DNA of 64,000 bases from NCBI RefSeq assembly GCF_002775205.1, contig NC_036444.1, forward strand, positions 5,250,501-5,314,500. Reading direction: 5' to 3'. Origin of the DNA: Xiphophorus maculatus. Taxonomy: Eukaryota; Chordata; Actinopteri; Cyprinodontiformes; Poeciliidae. Of the stretch, positions 22,343 through 33,149 are shown piece by piece; positions within the stretch are counted from its first letter, which is position 1; each line of letters begins with the position of its first letter. A program made the translations under genes and the position numbers. The notes beneath the pieces are model-generated. The model had not been told where the DNA came from and did no database searches. It worked only from the letters and a program-made list of their open reading frames with translations.

Positions 22343-23402
22343 TTTAGAAACTTTTTAGTTTCTACTCTAAAGTAATTTGAACAAAAATTACTTTTGGTTT
22401 ATTGTTGTTTTCTAATTCTTCAACAGCTGGAAAGGAGCCAGACCTCAGGATTGTTCTTGTTGGGAAAACCGGAGTTGGTAAAAGTGCAGCAGGAAACACC
22501 ATTTTAGGGAGGAAAGCTTTTGAGTCTAAACTCTCTTTTTCCTCTGTGACATCAGAGTGTAAGAAGGAAACTAATAGTTTTGCTGGTCTAAATCTGGCTG
22601 TTATTGATACTCCAGGTCTGTTTGAAACTGGTAGAAGTAATAAAGAGGTTGTGGAAGAGATTGCCAAGTGCATCAGCATGGCGGCTCCTGGTCCTCATGT
22701 TTTCCTGATTGTTCTCCAACTGACCAGATTCACACCAGAAGAAGAAAAAACTGTGGAAATAATTAAGACAATGTTTGGAGAAGAAGCTGCCAAATACACC
22801 ATGATCCAGACGAGCTGAAAAAGGGAAACATTAAAATAGAAAACCTGTTAGAAACATCCCAACCTCTAAAAGACATCATCAGTCAGTGCTCCATCCTGGA
22901 GAAATTTGTAGATAAATATCATGTTTTTGACAACGAAGTTGAGGATCCTGGTCAAGTCATCGAACTGCTGGAGAAGATCAACAGACTGGTTAAACGAAAT
23001 GATGAAAGATGTTACACCAATGAAATGTTCAGAGCGGCAGAGAGAGCAAACCAAGAAGAAATGGAACGACAGCTCAGAGAAAATCCAGACATGAATCCTC
23101 AAGATGCAAGAAGACAGGCAGAGAGAAACAACGCGTTTATCCGTGGTGTCCTGGAGGCTGCTGCTGCAGGAGGTGTTGTTGGAGCTTCATTTGGAGCTAA
23201 CAGGGGACCATTAGGAGCTACTATTGGAGCTGTTGTTGGATTTCCTGCTGGAGCTGCTGCTGGAGCAGGTGTTGGAGCTTCATTTGGAGCTATCAGGGGA
23301 TCATTAGGAGCTGCTGTAGGAGTTGCTATTAGATTTCCTGCTGGAGCTGTGGTTGGAGCTATAGTAGCAGTGAAAAAGAACGGAGGATGTGTTATACAGT
23401 GA

Positions 23403-24772
23403 TGATGTGTTTGATACTTTGGCCACAGCTTATTAAACCCTGATTGTCATGAATAACAAAATATGTATCAGTAATAAAATATTTTATCATGTAATTAATT
23501 ATTTAATAAATATTTCAGCATCTGTGTCTGAGATGAGTAAGGAAAAACCTTTATGTCTTTATTACCAAGTTCTTTGATTCCTGTTTATTTCAGTCACATG
23601 TAAAACTGTCAACAGTCTGAATAATATAGTGAATAAATCTAAATATAACTTGTAGTGTAAAGAACCTGTGAGCCATCAATGAGGGTAGAAACAAATAGAG
23701 TTACTTTAGCAATACTTTATCTTAAGCTGCTGATTTATTCTGATTTCTCTTAAAGTAAATATTTATCATGTATGTGACTATTAATAACAATCATCACCTA
23801 CTGGTTTAACTGGTTTAACTGGTCCCCAATTCCTAAAATAACATATATTGTGATTATAAAGTGAAACTATTTTATTCCTATTTTCAACAATATACCTTAG
23901 GTAGTGGGAAAACTATTTGGATATTAAATAAATTATGGTAAACTGTTTCTTTATTAAAACTGTGAGAATTGCACTTTATTTTCTAAATAAAATCAACAAA
24001 CATATCAGGTCAAATATTCAAGCAAATCTATTTGCCCCTCATTCGATTGTAGAGGAATCACACAAAGGTTTAAATAACCTGTGAATTTACATAAAACCTC
24101 AGCATGACAGGGTGAACAATCTGAGAGGATGAACACATGAATGTCATAAAATGGTGTAAATGTAGAGCAGATGAAGGAAATACAGAGACTAAAGTCCTCA
24201 ACACACTGAACTGGGTTTGATTCCCATCAGACATTTGCAAAATATTTTCCACTTTTGTGACTCGATTTCCTATCTGGTCATTTTAAAGAAAGCCACTAAT
24301 TCCAAAATTATTAAATAAATAAGAGCGCCTCGTTAATAAATAGGCTACTTCAGTAATCTATTTACTTATTTTGTTGTACAATTGTACTGATAAACACAGT
24401 AAGTGCATTGAATTAAACTTTCAAATACATTTATATTGTTGTTGTCATAGAAAAATTCTGTACGAATAGAAATCACAAATATATCTAAGATTTGTAGTGA
24501 AATCTTAAATTAACTTTCTAACCTGAAATAAAGTTTTGAAAATTAAATTACTAAAACATGCTACACACATCAATTAAAACTTTTGGAAAGTAGATTCTTT
24601 TAAAAGTCTTAACAATCAAGTGCAGTTTGTCATTATTGTTTTAAATCTCAGTTTCTGATCAAAGTTTATCCAGCCAGGATGACTTTATCTGGATAACTCA
24701 TGTGCTGCTGCCTCAATGTTTAAATGTTCAGCTTTGCTTCCTATTGATGAAGCTGCTGGTTCCAATATTTAG
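23403..24772. repeat. 3' flank of GIMAP C, duplicated (copy 1)
   Basis: Shared words run through the whole stretch and recur at 26372-27752, for example 'gaacctgtgagccatcaatgagggtag' at 23664 and 26633. It includes the 3' UTR with AATAAA at 23507-23512. No gene is seen. Confidence 0.85.
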
Positions 24773-25544
24773 ATTTTTTATGGATCATTTCTACTGAATT
24801 GTGTTTCTGCCTGATTTTCTCAAACCAAGTTTTACCAACAGGCAATAAATGAACACATTTATTTAACTGTACTGTATTGAATGTGATTGAATTACATGTT
24901 ATGAAATGAGTTTGGCTGAACTGGATTCCAGTAATCAGATATGGACGATTCTAAATTTATTATTTATTCACATTGGCAGTGAATTTACACCATTTATATA
25001 AATAAATTCCTTCATATTTGTGTGTAAACAAGAAAAACAAACATGATTATTATTTTATCCATGTTCTAACATGTAAATAAATAAAGATCTTAAAATAATC
25101 TTTGATTCCTTTCATTGTTTTTACACATTTTCAGTTTCTAACAGGCCTGGGATGGTTTCCAGTTACCAGATGGACACTAGATTTACAAAAAGTGAAGAAT
25201 CCAAAACATCTATTATGTTTCATTGTTTACATTTTTTAATGATATTCAGACGGTGCAGTTTTCTCCAGTTGTATGTAGTGTAGAGCAGCGCCCCGCCCCC
25301 ACCTGTTGCTCTAAGCTGTCAGTCAGTTTAGAGCTAATTAATCAGTTTATGTTAACCAGATTTTATCTGTGGTCAGATTTCTACTTTTATTTCCCAAACA
25401 GCAGAATAGCACAAATAACATCACATTCTAAGAAAACAGATTCTTTGGTGGTTAAAATAAAGTTAAATCTGATGCCTGTTACCTATAATACTATCAGAAG
25501 CTAAATGTTGCTCTGCAGCTCCTGAACTGCTGTGTTGTTTTCAG
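24773..25544. other. Region upstream of the chimeric GIMAP exon, first exon not found
   Basis: AT-rich, with a 93-codon chance frame at 25223-25504. I see no ATG exon with a phase-1 GT donor and no well-spaced TATA box of the kind found before the other GIMAPs. Confidence 0.45.
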
Positions 25545-26371
25545 AACCAGAGTCCGACCTCAGAGTGGTGCTGGTGGGTCAGGAAAGAGTCGGGAAGAGC
25601 TCAGCAGGAAACACCATCCTAGGAAGGAAGGAGTTTAACTCTGAACTCAGTTTGGTTCCTCTGACTCTGAGCAGTAAGAGGGCAGAAGGAGATGTTTTGT
25701 CTCGTAGAGTCTCTGTGGTGGACACGCCTGGACTCTGCAGTTCTGTTCTTAAACCAGAAGAAGTGAAAGCTGAGATCCAGAGAGCTGTGGAGCTGAGCTC
25801 TCCTGGTCCTCATGTTTTTCTGCTCACCATCCAGCTGGGAAGATTCACTGAACAGGAGAAGAGAGGATTGGAGATGCTGCAGGAGATTCTGGGTCCAGAG
25901 GTTTCCAAAAAGACCATGATCCTGTTCACCTACGGAGACCGACTGGAACAAACAGGCATCGATATTCATCAGTTTGTAAAAAGAGATAAAAACTTGCAGA
26001 AACTGCTGAAGAGCTGCAGTGGGATGTATCATGTGTTCAATAACCAGAAGATGGAAAACAGGAAGCAGGTCCAGGATCTGCTGGAAAAAATAGATTCACT
26101 CAGGAATGTTGAGGATCCTGCTCAAGTCAGGGGACTGATGCAGAAGATCAACAGCATGGTTCAGCAAAATGGAGGAAGTTGTTACACCATTGAAATGTTT
26201 GAAGAGGCACAGAGAGACAACTCATTTATCCGGGCTGCTGCTGCTGCCAGAGCTGCTTGTGCAGCAGGCCTTGGAGCTCTTCTGGGAGGAGGACCGATGG
26301 GAGCTGCTATTGGAGCAGCAGTGGGAGCTTCACTAGCAGTAATGAAAGAGAAGGCCTGCATTATACAGTGA
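25545..26371 (+). CDS. GIMAP-like GTPase copy D (chimeric main exon, first exon not located)
   Basis: A single exon after a strong acceptor (gttgttttcag) in phase 1, open to TGA at 26369-26371. It has an intact G domain (P-loop GQERVGKSSAGNT, G3 DTPGLCS, box SPGPHVFLLTIQLGRF, G4-like LFTYGDRL). Its first two thirds are distinct from the other copies (LTLSSKRAEGDVLSRRVSVV). Then the segment NRKQVQDLLEKIDSL is followed at once by a second homologous segment, DPAQVRGLMQKINSMVQQNGG. From there on both protein and 3' flank match copies A and C. It therefore looks like a fusion of two GIMAP types that kept both versions of one helix. The tail is Ala/Gly-rich (GALLGGGPMGAAIGAAVGA) and ends Cys-Ile-Ile-Gln. 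It may borrow exon 1 of the broken copy C (20087-20108), which has the right phase. Confidence 0.75.
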
Positions 26372-27752
26372 TGTTATGTATGATGCTTTGGATACAGCTA
26401 ATTTAATCCTGATTTTCATTATTAACCAAATATGTATCAGTCATAAAATATTTGATCATGTAATTAATTTGTTAATAAATATTTCAGCATCTGTGTCTGA
26501 GATGAGTAAGAAAAAACTTTTATGTCTTTATTACCAAGTTCTTTGATTCCTGTTTATTTCAGTCTCATGTAAAACTGTCAACAATCTGAATAATATAGTG
26601 AATAAATCTAAATATAACTTGTAGTGTAAAGAACCTGTGAGCCATCAATGAGGGTAGAAACAAATAGAGTTACTTTAGCAATACTTTATCTTAAGCTGCT
26701 GATTTATTCTGATTTCTCTTAAATTAATTATTTATTTCTAGTCTGATGAGTAATAATAACAATCATTACCTGCTAGTTTAACTGGTACCGAAATTAAAAA
26801 AAAAAAAAAAAACATACACTGTAATTATATAGTGAAACTATTTCAGTCCTATTTTCAACAATGTATTTTAGGTAATGGGAAATTTGTTTGGATATTAATT
26901 AAATTATGGAAGACTCTGTTGCTTTATTAAATCTGTGAGAATTGCACTTTTCTAAATCAAATCAACAAAAACATCAGGTCAAATTTTCAAGCAATTCTAA
27001 TTGGGGTTCATTTGATTGTAAAGGATTCACACAAAGATTTAAATAACTTGTGAACATAAACTGTTTATTTTCATAAAACGTGAAAATGACAGGATGAACT
27101 GAGAGGATGGACACATGAATGTCATAAAATGGTGTAAATGTAGAGCAGATGATCGAAATACAGAGACTAAAGTCCTCAACACACTGAACTGGGTTTGATT
27201 CCCAACCATCAGACATTTGCAACATATTTTCCACTTTCGTGACTCGATTTCCTATCTGGTAATTTCAAGAAAAGCCACTAGTTCCTAAATTATTACATAA
27301 ATAAGAGCGACCCATTAATAAATAGGCTACATCAGTAATCTATTTACTTATTTTGTTGTACAATTGTACTGATAAACAACAACAAAAAAAGTTAATGTAT
27401 TGAATTCAAATACATTTATATTTATTGTTGTTGTCATAGAAACATCCTGTACGAATAGAAATCACAAATATTCTCTAAGTTTTGTAGTGAAATCTTAAAT
27501 TAGCTTTCTAACCTGAAATAAAGTTTTGAAAATTAAATTACAAAAACATGTTACACACATCATTTAAAACTTTTGGAAAGTAGATTATTTTTAAAGTCTT
27601 GACAATCAAATACAGTTTGTGATTATTATTGTTTAAAATATCATTTTCTGATCACAGTTTATCCAGCCAGGATGACTTTATCTGGATAACTCATGTGCTA
27701 AATGTTCAGCTTTGCTTCCTATTGATGAAGCTGCTGGTTCTAAAATTTAAAT
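26372..27752. repeat. 3' flank of GIMAP D, duplicated (copy 2)
   Basis: Co-linear with 23403-24772, with about the divergence expected of an older duplication plus a poly-A run at 26798. It contains the 3' UTR of copy D (AATAAA at 26475). No gene. Confidence 0.85.
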
Positions 27753-28695
27753 TTGGATAGAAAGGGGTAATGTGATTTTAATCAGCTGTTGTTTTATCTG
27801 AAGTCAGTCCAACTGTTTCTACAGTACTACACTGAGAAGGTCCACCTCAAAAGGTTGCCAACATCGCCACCTTGTGGAGTTTTAGAGATATTGCCATCAC
27901 TGGCAACAGCTGATTCCTCTCACTGTGAAATTCAGAGTTAACAGCGGCAATGAACTCAAACAAATATCTTTTAGCTTCTTTTCACAGAAAAAGAAAGTTT
28001 CAGAAACGGCTGCAGCTTCCAGGGTCCAGCTGCTGGAATAATCGTCTGGTCAAGTCAACGATCCAGCAGGACTTCAGCTTGTTATGTAGGAAAACATTCA
28101 GTCATAATGGGAGACCAGGATACAGAGGAATCAGAACTGATTTTTACCCTTCATTCTTTGCAGCAGACAGTCATCTGTATGAACATGAAGTTTCTTTGTC
28201 CAAACCTTAATAAAGGTCACTGTGTCTGCTGATGTTCAGCACTCTGATGCAGAATCCAAAATCCTCGTTCATGATCCAGATGTTCATGTTTTCTCATCAG
28301 GACTTCAGTCATCAAGAAACTCCATCCATCTGGAAAACTGTGTGGACGACCTGATCTCTGAACAATGTTCTTACAAACAGACACATTTCACACTAAGGAA
28401 ACTAATTTTAAATGTTATTTACTGATCATAGAGGACATCATCCTGTCTGAGTCTAAATTTACAAAAAGCTCTTCTGAAGAGATATGTCCTCATTTCTTCT
28501 AGGAATTGGTTTAAATAAACACGACTATTTTTTCCTCCACTTTAAGTTTTTGTTAGGACCAACAGACCCAGAGGAAATACCAAATGGTGGTAAAGTGCTA
28601 AAAAAAAAATCATTTCAAAGCTTTATTACAGCTGTAACAACACAAGGAAGTAACACAAATCAGAAATGTCCCAGTTTCTTCTGTAAGATCATGGA
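27753..28695. other. No intact gene; possible decayed coding remnants
   Basis: Frames at 27950-28210 and 28222-28425 show no known domain. Part of this stretch (about 28120-28330) is similar in reverse orientation to about 29885-30025. The end (28615-28695) resembles the 3' flank of the minus-strand GIMAP at window positions 1-80. Together this suggests decayed GIMAP-cluster or other gene remnants. Confidence 0.35.
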
Positions 28696-29176
28696 TATGG
28701 AGGACCAAAACTGGCATAATAAGAAATAAAAGCATAAATATATATTTAGTTTTTCCTTGTCCTTACACGAGTTTCGGTCAAGAAATGTATACATTTTCTT
28801 TTTCATTTCCCCTAAACATGCGTTTTTGTCAAGAAAAGTAGATATTTTGTTTTTCATTTCCTTATACAAGCCCCCCTTCTTTTGTCATTGCCTCCTCTCC
28901 TTTTTTTGTTAATCCTTTTTTGACTTGTCCTTTTTTGATTTGTCCTTTTTCTGCTTCTCCGTGTGCATCTTTATGTTAATGAGAAGAGCTGCCTTCTATG
29001 TCCAGCTCCTACTATTGGCCAATAGAGCTTTGGAAAAGACGTCGTGCAACGTTTACGTCTCACGCAGTTGCTCGTTGCCATCTTTACAGGCCACAGACCA
29101 AAACAAACTTTACAAGGAAAAACTAAATATGTATTTATGCTTTTATTTCTTTTTATGTCAGTTTTAGTCCTCCATA
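28696..29176. mobile_element. Foldback or MITE-like element with 64-bp terminal inverted repeats
   Basis: The left end 28696-28759 (tatggaggaccaaaactgg...) is the reverse complement of 29113-29176 (...agtcctccata) with only a handful of mismatches. The interior includes a tandem pair of about 60 bp at 28765-28865. There is no transposase frame, so it is a non-autonomous DNA element. It interrupts the stretch that resembles positions 1-80 right after 'agatcatgga'. Confidence 0.75.
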
Positions 29177-30678
29177 CTGAAAGTAGATTTAATCCAAAAT
29201 CTTGGAAGGTTTTATGAATATTGACTGTTATATTATTATTATATTGACTATTTTGTTTGCGTTTTAAGAGATGACAAGTGACTCCATGTTGTATTTTTTA
29301 AATGCAATGGCACGGCGGGGTCGGCAGGTGGTGCTGTTTAACCATTCAGTCACAGATTTGCCAAGGGGACGTCTAAGCATATTTACAATTTGATTAAAGT
29401 ATATTTATATTGTTCAAATTAACCACAAATATCGTATTTACAAGAAAAACAGGCCCAATTTCCAGATCAATCTAGAGATAGAAGCATATTAAATAAATTT
29501 GCAACCTGTAAATAAAGAAGGAAATTCTCATAACTATGTAGTAAATAATGAGTGACCGAAAGTTGAAACGAATGTTGTTTAAATTTTATTGGTGGCCATT
29601 TTAATACCACGAATGACTGAATAAGTTTCTTCATCAGATTTTGTGGTTCAAAGATGGCCGCCGTCTGTCTTGTCTGAATCTTTAAGTAGAAAATTAAATC
29701 ATCCAGGTTCTTATGTCTTCAAAGTATCATTTTAGACGACTCAACTGATTGGATTCTTCTTGGTCATATTTGTACGAGTCTCCGTCAGCCATTGGGTCAA
29801 AGGTCATCGGTCCATCACAGAGACGTACAGGAAAACAACCACAGACATGGAGGAGGACATGACTGTCTGTAAAACATTCTTCCACAATTATCTGAGTTTG
29901 CATCAGAAAGCTGAACATCAGCAGAAACAACTTCTGAATAAAGGAAACTCCATAATGTTCACACAAAAACAAACTGCCTGCTGAGAAGAATGAAAGCAGA
30001 AGATCAGTTCTGATACCAAACAGACACAACAAGCTCAGATGGTGGAGCTGATAGTGAAGCTGATATTTCCTAAGCCTGTCATGTTGCCTCCATCTTGTTG
30101 TAGCACATCAGCTTATTAATCTCTGCTGCAGCCATTCCTGTGATGCAGGACCACACACTAAGCTGGAGCAGGAAAACATTCAAAGTCACGATAGGAGGCC
30201 TGAATAGAGAGAATCCACTTTCAATCCAACATTTTCTTACAATGAAGCTGAGCTGAAAACACTGAGAGCAACTTCCTTCTTCACACAATGTAAATAAAGG
30301 ATATTCTCTGAACTACAGAGCTGCATCAGCTGCTGTTAAGTTTCCTCTAGTCACAACATACAGAGTTTCATTTATTCATATAAACACAAAAGACCAACTT
30401 CTTGTTTATCTGCAGCTGCTGCTTTCAGTCATGTTTCACTGAAACCTTTCTGTAATTCTCCTGAAATATTGAATCTTTTTCTACCAGCAGAAAACGGAGT
30501 TGAGTTTTAGTTTGAGTTAAATTGGAGTTTTGTAAAGCATCCAATAATTTTGTGAAAATATAATTGATGCTGATGTTGTCCAGTGAATATCCAAAAACTT
30601 TGCAAGTCCTTCAGAAACCCTGAGAAACTTCAGATCTCTTTAGAGTAAATTAAATAAAGAGTTCAGTGATACGGCACT
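29177..30678. other. No intact gene
   Basis: The minus-strand frame at 30032-29727 (101 codons, Phe/Leu/Cys-rich) is the best ORF but has no recognised domain; it is the partner of the 28.1-28.3 kb remnant. At 30255-30300 a fragment (caacttccttcttcacac) matches the inverted-repeat element at 42360. Confidence 0.35.
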
Positions 30679-31284
30679 AGGGCTGCACTGATGATTATTT
30701 CAATTAATCAGAAACAAATTGGCTCATTATGCAAAGGTTTTATTTTACCACTTAATTCTTATTTTATACAACGTTAAAGCACAATAAAAGATATAAATAA
30801 AGAAATTTTTTTCTTTTTTTTGCTTAAAATGCAATAACAGTATTTCTACAGTGAACGCTTCATCATTTGCTGCACAACATGCATCTGCAGCTAAAACAAA
30901 CATTTAAAATCACCTTGTGAAACGTTCAGTTCTTTCTGCTTGACTTAACATAGTTTAGAGCCGATGTGTCGATTATTTTTTTAAATGAACTAATAACTGG
31001 ATATCAAAATGTGATTTGTGGGAGATTTTATTTTCATAACTTTGCCAGGTGAAGCTAAAAATGCCACTTGAGGAGAACATATTTACAGACCAAGGTTTTT
31101 TATATTTTGAATCCAAAATGTAAATAGTTTTTGTACAGTTTTGGCTTCATATCTGCTATGAATATGTTGGTATTTAGCAAATAGCCTTTTTAGAGTTTGT
31201 AGCGATTAATTGATTACTAAATTAGTTGATGATTATTTCGATAATTTATTCATCACAATTAATACGTTTAATCGTTCCAGCTCC
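30679..31284. repeat. Dispersed element with 'agggctgca' ends and 'attaatcga' motifs
   Basis: It starts 'tagggctgcactgatgattatttc' and ends '...gtttaatcgttccagctcc', an imperfect inverted pair. A shorter relative is at 60551-60719 and another piece near 21380-21450. There is no coding capacity. Confidence 0.55.
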
Positions 31285-32365
31285 ATATAACACCTTTCAA
31301 AACTTTCTGTGGTAACAAAAAAGACTAAAACCAACAACTTTAAACATCACTACATGCATATGTAGATTTAAAAGAGTTTAGGACAGTTTGGATCACAAAA
31401 CGAAAAGTCTGGAAACATTTGAGACATTTAGATGATCAAATCTTTCCTGTTTGTTCCTCAGGCAGTCAGTCAGGTTTTCTGTTTTCTCCTTTATACGTTT
31501 CATCCTCAGTTTTCCTTCAATGTTACCAGTTCAGACTTTGATTCTATCTGCATGTTTGGTTATCAGATTAAGTACATTTGTGTCATCAACAGTGTATATG
31601 ATCAGAGAGCTGCACGCATATGACTTCTTTCACTCTTCATTTTCTTCACATAAATACCTTTAAATCTGATGTGATTTTAAACTAGTTTTGTTGTGTTTAT
31701 TTCAACATCTGAACAGGGACACTGCGTACTGATACACAGCTTGAACAACACAAATATAAACACACCCAATTACAACAAAGGCTGATTTTCATTTATTGTT
31801 CTCCTGCCAGAAGATACAGAGTGAATGACCTAAAATTAAAAGAAATCTCTAAAATAAAAAAACAAACAAACAAAACAATACATAATATACATTATATGGG
31901 TTATACAACAAGTTGTACGTCTCAGATGATTATCAACACAGATACAGCAGTATCAGATGTTTTTTCCTTTGATATTCTGAAAGAACCACCTGATTGAGCT
32001 CAAGCACCAATTTACCTCCAGGTTCTCCAGCAGACAGAAGCAGCTTCAGTGATCAGAGCAGGAAAATATTCACCAGTGAGCTGATACAGAACCTGCATCA
32101 CTGTAACTACTTTTTATTGATTTCAGTGGTTAAATAAGGATCTTTGGTAGAGATATAAGTTCTTGTCTTCTGAAAGATAGAAAAGTGTTGTTGACTTTGA
32201 CTAACCGACTCTTGGTCATTTAAACCAACATTTTCCCCTGAAATTATTTTAATTAACCTTTTATTTAAATCTGTATTATGAAATATGTCCTTGAACAGTG
32301 TGTAAACAGGGACCAGCAGGTTTCTGTGGATTAAAACATCCTATATTTGATGACAGACCTCCAAC
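31285..32365. other. Intergenic, AT-rich, nothing recognised
   Basis: Overlapping frames at 31432-31663 are short, and no motifs are visible. The stretch ends at the conserved promoter-like block that begins at about 32366. Confidence 0.4.
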
Positions 32366-32520
32366 AAAAGTTTTCTTCATATGTTGTACATATCATGGGA
32401 GGGGATCAGGGTCAGGCGATTATATAAGAACTGAGACGGGAGTCAAAATATTCATCAGTAACGCATCAACAGCGGCTCTACATTAACCTACTTCCACCTG
32501 CAACACATCCAGAGGAAAAG
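32366..32520 (+). promoter_or_regulatory. Orphan GIMAP-type promoter and first exon (start codon lost)
   Basis: This 155-bp block is homologous to the promoter plus exon 1 of the GIMAP at 35566-35714. Shared features are 'aaaagtttt.ctt', 'tatcatgggaggggatc', a TATA box (TATATAA at 32421-32427), 'agcggctctacat' and a purine-rich exon end 'aaaag' followed by the donor GTAAGT at 32521. The position matching the ATG of the paralogue reads ACA, so no start codon remains. No GTPase exon follows before the LTR-element debris at 33150. It may be a dead duplicate, or an alternative non-coding first exon for the GIMAP downstream. Confidence 0.6.
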
Positions 32521-33149
32521 GTAAGTTTGTATAAATATATAAACTCCTTCCTGGTTCTCTTTGGATGTTTCTAAAATGTTTCAATGGCTATCATTTTATG
32601 TGTTGATTTATTTTATACATTTTATATGTTTGATCTTTTTTTTTATGGTGCTAAAGATTCATTTCTTTTATTACAGTTTTTCTCAGTTAAACAATTTTTT
32701 TTCTGCCTGAATTTTGATAGTGTTTAACTTTTAACATTTGTAAATGCAAAACCTAATTACCAACAATTATTTTCTCTATCTTAACTTTATTTAATTTAGT
32801 CTCTAAATGTGACCGCAAATCACAAATTAAGTAAATTCATAATTTCGCTCTGAAAATATTTGAAAATATTATTTACTGTATCAACTTTACTTGGACTTGT
32901 TACTATATATTTCTAACTATTCCTTAAGTAAGTGGGTCTTGTATATTCTAATTTTGTATTATTGAAAATAAATTTCAGATGAGTTATTTTCTTAAATTAT
33001 TTATGATTTTTAGGCAGGTTAGCTTTTGTCTTCTAGCACATCTGAACTTGAATAATTCAATAAACTTTCCACCTCTTTTAATAGAAAATAATTTTTCTGC
33101 ATGTTAAAATTTGTGTTTTTTGAATAGCTAAAAAGCAGATTCCATTTTT
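32521..33149. other. AT-rich spacer, nothing recognised
   Basis: This would be the start of the intron of the orphan first exon. There are no coding frames and no clear repeats. Confidence 0.4.

Larger units (their letters stand above)
20087..23402 (+). pseudogene. GIMAP-like GTPase copy C, frameshifted
   Basis: Exon 1 is 20087-20108 (MSNYQKL plus one base, donor GTAAGG) and exon 2 is 22427-23402 (acceptor caacag, phase 1). Exon 2 opens with a perfect P-loop, [13 protein letters not shown], then DTPGLFE and [16 protein letters not shown]. After KYTM near 22803, 13 nt present in the paralogues are missing. This removes the LFTxGD G4-like motif and shifts the frame to a TGA at 22816-22818. Downstream the correct frame is fully open to TGA at 23400-23402: helices, then a long Gly-rich tail with repeated 'GASFGA..RG.LGA' modules and the ending Cys-Val-Ile-Gln. 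Exon lengths plus 13 give exactly 337 codons. It is otherwise undamaged, so the lesion is young, allele-specific or an assembly error. Confidence 0.85.

Noticed and set aside
24773-25544. First exon of GIMAP copy D
   Set aside because: No ATG exon with a phase-1 donor and a TATA box at the spacing used by the other copies could be found.
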